Origin: Nostoc sp. GT001
GTDB taxonomy: Bacteria > Cyanobacteriota > Cyanobacteriia > Cyanobacteriales > Nostocaceae
Length of the DNA stretch: 18,528 nucleotides
Assembly (NCBI RefSeq): GCF_030382115.1
Contig: NZ_JAUDRJ010000003.1
Span: 6,380,413-6,398,940, forward strand
Direction of reading: 5' to 3'
Shown here: positions 15,326 through 18,528 of the stretch, piece after piece
Layout: every line of letters starts with the position of its first letter
Position numbering within the stretch: position 1 is the stretch's first letter
Translations under genes and position numbers: made by a program
The notes under the pieces: generated by a model
Told to the model about the DNA's origin: nothing
Databases searched by the model: none
The model's input: only the letters and a program-made list of their open reading frames with translations

Positions 15326-15816
15326 AGCAGGTACTTGGGTGGTGTCAACAAAAACATCTGACTCCGACCCAGAGGAGAACCTGTTTCTGGTAGTTTTATC
15401 CCAATCATACCTGCTTTTTTCAAGACTAAGCTTTCTTTGGCTTCTCCCCACAGGAGAATTTCTGCCCAATTGCTCAAATTAGGTTCGTGTCCAACCAGCG
15501 CCAGTTGGGTATTTTGGGAATAATTTCTTGGTTCTAACCAGTCTTTGAGCCAATTAGAAATTTGACCATCAGGCGCGAGGTGGCTAGATTCCTCTAACTG
15601 GGAGCTTAGTTTTTTTGCTATGAGGATTTCAGCCGTTTGGCGCGCCCGCACTAAGGGACTGGTGAGAATTAAATCAAAGTTTAAACCTAATTTAACAAGT
15701 TTTTGGGCAACTTTCTCCGTTTTTTGCCTTCCTTCTTTGGTTAGGCTGCGATCTTCATCCTTGATGCCTAATCCCTTGTCTTCGGCGATGCCATGACGAA
15801 TTAAGTATAGTTCCAT
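15322..15816 (-). CDS. sixA: SixA-type phosphohistidine phosphatase
   Basis: A 164-residue single-domain histidine phosphatase. The catalytic LIRHG motif is at residues 5–9 with nucleophile H8. The family's second arginine lies in LTSPLVRARQTAEIL (51–65), and the second catalytic histidine is H110 in LVGHEPNLSNW. SixA in E. coli removes phosphate from histidine-containing phosphotransfer domains. In cyanobacteria the partner is not fixed, so the substrate here is inferred only. The length and C-terminal block match SixA rather than the longer phosphoglycerate-mutase or CobC branches. The ATG at 15816 is the natural start because the motif begins right behind it. It precedes gltA by 108 bases on the same strand and may be transcribed with it. 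Confidence 0.85.
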   Translation of the reverse strand: MELYLIRHGIAEDKGLGIKDEDRSLTKEGRQKTEKVAQKLVKLGLNFDLILTSPLVRARQTAEILIAKKLSSQLEESSHLAPDGQISNWLKDWLEPRNYSQNTQLALVGHEPNLSNWAEILLWGEAKESLVLKKAGMIGIKLPETGSPLGRSQMFLLTPPKYLL

Positions 15817-15867
15817 ACTTTGTATTATTAGTGATCGGTTAGGCTGCTCTTATGCAATGTTAGAACG

Positions 15868-16071
15868 CTATCCACCACTTAGCAATCTGTCATACTCTGG
15901 ATGTGAGCCAATCCAAAACCATACAAAATTATCATCTTCTTTTACAGCAAGCGCCCGATAATATATACCAATACGCACTGACCAAAACTGACCGACTTTT
16001 TTGAAATGCAATGATGGATATTTGGGATCTTCCCGAAGAAACTCGTAACATCGCTCATGATTATCATGATG
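15868..16071 (-). pseudogene. N-terminally truncated RelE/HigB-type toxin relic
   Basis: A 67-codon frame lies between an in-frame TAA (16072–16074) and the TAG at 15868. It has no ATG; the only alternative starts (TTG, GTG) fall inside conserved sequence. The translation contains CYEFLREDPKYPSLHFKKVG, FWSVRIGIYYRALAVKEDD and FVWFWIGSHPEYDRLLS. These match the last two thirds of the small RelE/HigB-like mRNA-interferase family that is abundant in cyanobacteria (typical text YSVRV…YRALG…WFWIGSHADYD). About 25–30 N-terminal residues are missing, and the sequence before position 16071 is unrelated, AT-rich DNA. No antitoxin frame is found on either side within the gaps. I therefore call it a remnant of a type II toxin–antitoxin pair; expression from an unusual start is the less likely alternative. 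Confidence 0.7.
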
Positions 16072-16159
16072 TTAGCCATTTATCATACTAAATTTAAGCC
16101 GTATTTTTACTTAATTTAGACTATGAGTAGCGGTTGTTAGAGGGTAAATAACTTTACGA

Positions 16160-16630
16160 TTATTGGTCAGCGTTAGGATAAAAGTCTAAGTCTAAAATCT
16201 CATCAACAGAAAACGGACAAGCGATCGCAAAGTTATCTGCTGATAAACTCGTTTCTACCATTGCCTCTCGCCGCGCTCTTTGATAAGTAGTATTAATCCA
16301 CTCGGCATCATTTAAAAAACGCTGCAAGCTAGGACTTTCTTGCAGCAATTCATCTATATTCAGTCGCTCACGGGTAATGGTCACTTGCCAACTATGACTA
16401 CGACGTTCTGGTTGATACTTCCATTTCAACAAATGCGATAAGACTAACCGCAACGCACTTTGCAACGCCCGTTGTTGACTCTTACCCAAGTCCACCACTT
16501 CCTCAATTAAGTGTTCTAAATCCAGCGTGTCCCAGTGCTGCAATCGCAAAAGCTCTGCTGTCTGCTCTACCCAAGCATAAAAATCTTGCTCATACAGAGT
16601 TTGTAAGATTTGGAGTTTTATAGACTTCAT
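16160..16630 (-). CDS. DUF29 family protein
   Basis: A 156-residue soluble, mostly helical protein. The pattern is DUF29: YEQDFYAWVEQTAELLRL near the N-terminus (13–30), the acidic LDLEHLIEEVVDLGKSQQRA block (36–55), then LRLVLSHLLKWKYQPERRS (61–79) and SWQVTITRER. DUF29 proteins occur in many copies in cyanobacteria and have no established biochemical function. The start at 16630 is firm: AAGGAG lies 5 bases before the ATG, the best ribosome site in the window. Neighbours are the toxin relic on one side and a DHH phosphoesterase on the other, with a hairpin in between, so it is probably transcribed alone. Confidence 0.87.
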   Translation of the reverse strand: MKSIKLQILQTLYEQDFYAWVEQTAELLRLQHWDTLDLEHLIEEVVDLGKSQQRALQSALRLVLSHLLKWKYQPERRSHSWQVTITRERLNIDELLQESPSLQRFLNDAEWINTTYQRARREAMVETSLSADNFAIACPFSVDEILDLDFYPNADQ

Positions 16631-16707
16631 GGCGCTCCTTCTTCACAAATAAATAGGTAGGCGCAAGTTAACTTTGATTTAGTTCAGCATTCGCCATAAA
16701 ACCCAAA

Positions 16708-16734
16708 TTCCCGACTTTTATCAAAAATCGGGAA
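16708..16734 (-). terminator. hairpin terminator behind DHH phosphoesterase gene
   Basis: TTCCCGA (16708–16714) pairs with TCGGGAA (16728–16734). After one mismatch, four further T·A pairs extend the stem inward to a 3-base loop. On the minus strand the stem is followed by TTTGGGTTTTA. It lies about 70 bases past the stop at 16806 and before the DUF29 start. Confidence 0.55.
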
Positions 16735-16805
16735 GGGATGCTATCTAAATAAACACTTTGACTGCTGCATTAGTTAGGAGTTCTCCGCGTCTCCTTGAGT
16801 TCCCT

Positions 16806-18089
16806 CTACTCCGACTGAATCGGATTATCTCTAGGATTAACCAACCTCAACAGTTTTTGCTTAATTTGAGCGTCGAATACTTCCCATTTCATTTTCGCAT
16901 AGGCGGAATTTTCATTACTGCCGGATAAGAAGCCCATCGGGATTTCAAAGCCACCTGCGCTTGTTCTTCCACCGCCGAAAAACCGCCCTGCACTATCTTG
17001 TCCAAAGGCTTCTTTGATGAATTCATCGGGGTCAAGGGTAAGTTTGCTAGTTCTCAGGGAGCCGATGACTATTTCCAGTTCATCATCTTCATCGTGAACA
17101 ATACCGTAAACTACAGCAGTGTGGACGTTTTCTTCGGTGACAAGAAAATCAGCCGCTTGGGGGATGGCGTCACGGTCTTCGTAGCGTAAATATCCAACAC
17201 CAGCAATGGAAAAGTTATTTTGGACGATGCGATTTTTTAGCGATCGCTCGATTACATCCATTACCCGCTTGGAACGGTTCGCCTGTAAAATGGCATTCAG
17301 CAGTTGGGCATCATAAAATCGGCTTAAATAGGCCGCTGCCATAAAGTCTTCTTCTTGCGCTTGCATTAACCGATTTGTATCCGATCGCAAGCCATGCATC
17401 AAGGCAGTAGCGCATTTGACGTGTTGATTTATGCTGCTATCTAATGCTAATAATCCTGTTTGGAGGTATTGAGTAAAAATTGTTGCCGTCGCTCTTACAT
17501 AAGGACGAATATCCTCAAACTCTGATTGCAAATCGCCTTGGATACTGTGATGGTCGATGAGTACCACTAAAGGAATTCCAGCTTGCTGCACCGATGACAG
17601 TAGTTGCGAAGTGGTTCCCTGGTTGTCAATTAGCACAAAACCTTGATAAGATGACAAATCTTTGGTTTTCAAGGTTTGCGTTGTCCAGCGTTGGATGGGT
17701 AAATTAGTCAGCCTTACCAAGGCAATATTTTCTTGATGGCTTAACGCGCCAGCATAAATGATTTCACATTTGATATCATATTGCTGGGCAATTAACTGAT
17801 AAGCCCAGGCACAGGAAAGGGCATCAGGGTCAGGAAAATCTTGCAAAATTACCAGTTGGCGATCGTGTCGGTGTGCCAAAAGGGTTCTTTGCAGTTCTTC
17901 TGACTTTTGTTGTGCCAGAGAATTACCACGGTGACTGAGATATATAGCCCCATCACCTACCGATGGCGGTAATGATGGGCTTTTAAATGCAACTTCCACT
18001 GGCGCTTTCTCGATTTCAGGTTCCTCTGGGTTTGGCTCTGTGGTCAACGACAAATTCTCAAACTGAGTAACGGGAGAATTAAAGTACAT
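16806..18089 (-). CDS. DHH/DHHA1 family phosphoesterase (NrnA-like)
   Basis: A 427-residue soluble protein. The first ~75 residues are a variable Pro/Glu-rich extension. The DHH domain follows, with motif I DFPDPDALS (D87, D89), motif II VLIDNQ (D155), motif III LIDHHS (D179-H180-H181) and motif IV HGLRSDT (D237). These Asp and His residues bind two manganese ions in the family. The DHHA1 substrate domain ends in GGGRTSAGG (372–380). This layout is that of NrnA-type enzymes, which degrade nano-RNAs, pAp or cyclic-dinucleotide products; exopolyphosphatase-like activity is also known among DHH proteins, so the substrate remains open. Compared with typical NrnA (about 310–320 residues) it is about 100 residues longer, due to the N-terminal extension and the C-terminal tail. 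No clear ribosome site precedes the ATG at 18089. Confidence 0.87.
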   Translation of the reverse strand: MYFNSPVTQFENLSLTTEPNPEEPEIEKAPVEVAFKSPSLPPSVGDGAIYLSHRGNSLAQQKSEELQRTLLAHRHDRQLVILQDFPDPDALSCAWAYQLIAQQYDIKCEIIYAGALSHQENIALVRLTNLPIQRWTTQTLKTKDLSSYQGFVLIDNQGTTSQLLSSVQQAGIPLVVLIDHHSIQGDLQSEFEDIRPYVRATATIFTQYLQTGLLALDSSINQHVKCATALMHGLRSDTNRLMQAQEEDFMAAAYLSRFYDAQLLNAILQANRSKRVMDVIERSLKNRIVQNNFSIAGVGYLRYEDRDAIPQAADFLVTEENVHTAVVYGIVHDEDDELEIVIGSLRTSKLTLDPDEFIKEAFGQDSAGRFFGGGRTSAGGFEIPMGFLSGSNENSAYAKMKWEVFDAQIKQKLLRLVNPRDNPIQSE

Positions 18090-18431
18090 AGGGAACTTTT
18101 TTAAAGTGTGAGGCTCCTTTTATTCAGAAATACTACGAGCAGCAATTCCCTGAATTTAGCCACATTATTATGATCTTCGCAAAAATCTCAAGACATTGCA
18201 CTATACATCTAAGTATATTTTTTGTCAGTAACAGCGCTCAAGAATCAACTAAATTCCACTAGAGGGAGTACAGCAAGTAAGTTTAAGATATCAGGCTGTA
18301 TGTGGCAGCAGGTATCTGTTTTAGGAGTTTTTCTCTCGTCGGCAAATTTAATCAGGGGGATTTTTATCTAACTTAGGGTATATTTTCTATCTTATACTTT
18401 AGGATTAGTCCTTGATATTTGAAATATTCTT
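18090..18431. other. intergenic region upstream of DHH gene
   Basis: AT-rich DNA with no supported gene, RNA or strong hairpin. It should contain the promoter of the minus-strand DHH gene and perhaps that of a plus-strand gene starting near the right edge. The near-palindromic GTATA…TATAC at 18379–18398 is the only symmetry noted. Confidence 0.45.
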
Positions 18432-18528
18432 ATGCTTAATATTCTCATTATTGTGACTATTGAGCAATTAACAATTATTTTTGATGAGCAAGGCGTGTTT
18501 CATATCCCCTTTGAAAATTCTAAAAATT
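18432..18528 (+). CDS. possible partial reading frame at right edge
   Basis: An ATG at 18432 (or the in-frame GTG at 18453) opens a frame that stays open for 32 codons to the edge. The latter part reads TIEQLTIIFDEQGVFHIPFE, which looks protein-like rather than random AT-rich translation. There is no clear ribosome site and no family is recognised, so this is only a candidate. Confidence 0.3.
   Translation, partial: MLNILIIVTIEQLTIIFDEQGVFHIPFENSKN

Overview
The window comes from a filamentous, Nostoc/Anabaena-type cyanobacterium. The evidence is the many HIP1 octamers (GCGATCGC), a gltA–ndhA–ndhI–ndhG–ndhE–NAD kinase gene order with cyanobacterial-type NDH-1 subunits, AvaK-like PRC-barrel/DUF2382 proteins, DUF1995 and DUF29 proteins, a long pentapeptide-repeat protein, and heptanucleotide tandem repeats (STRR-like) in the spacers. 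All gene names rest on reading the translated sequences; no database search was possible.

Layout. 1–2772 (minus strand): a PRC-barrel-like gene cut by the left edge, then two paralogous PRC-barrel + DUF2382 (YsnF/AvaK-type) genes, each with its own long AT-rich spacer and hairpins. 3100–3846 (plus): a DUF1995 protein of the family that includes plant LPA3. 4179–7208 (minus): a large secreted metzincin-type zinc metalloprotease. 7744–9513 (plus): a pentapeptide-repeat protein with a conserved-looking N-terminal domain, ending at a two-way terminator shared with the convergent NAD kinase gene.

9684–15816 (minus) is a metabolic block. Read in the direction of transcription it runs sixA-like phosphatase, citrate synthase (gltA), ndhA, ndhI, ndhG, ndhE and NAD kinase. 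The four ndh genes encode membrane and Fe-S parts of the NDH-1 complex (respiration and cyclic electron flow). The NAD kinase gene starts directly behind the ndhE stop codon, so NADP supply is physically linked to the complex. Spacers inside this block carry heptamer arrays with complementary arms.

15868–16071 holds a small N-terminally truncated RelE/HigB-type toxin relic that is easy to miss. It is followed on the minus strand by a DUF29 gene (16160–16630) and a DHH/DHHA1 phosphoesterase (16806–18089). The last ~440 bases are non-coding, apart from a possible partial reading frame running off the right edge.

Overall this is mostly ordinary cyanobacterial chromosome. I do not see a clear new multi-gene system. 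The best second-look items are the PRC-barrel/DUF2382 cluster, the pentapeptide protein that looks like an NTPase-less tail of a larger family, the toxin relic, and the palindromic and heptamer repeats.
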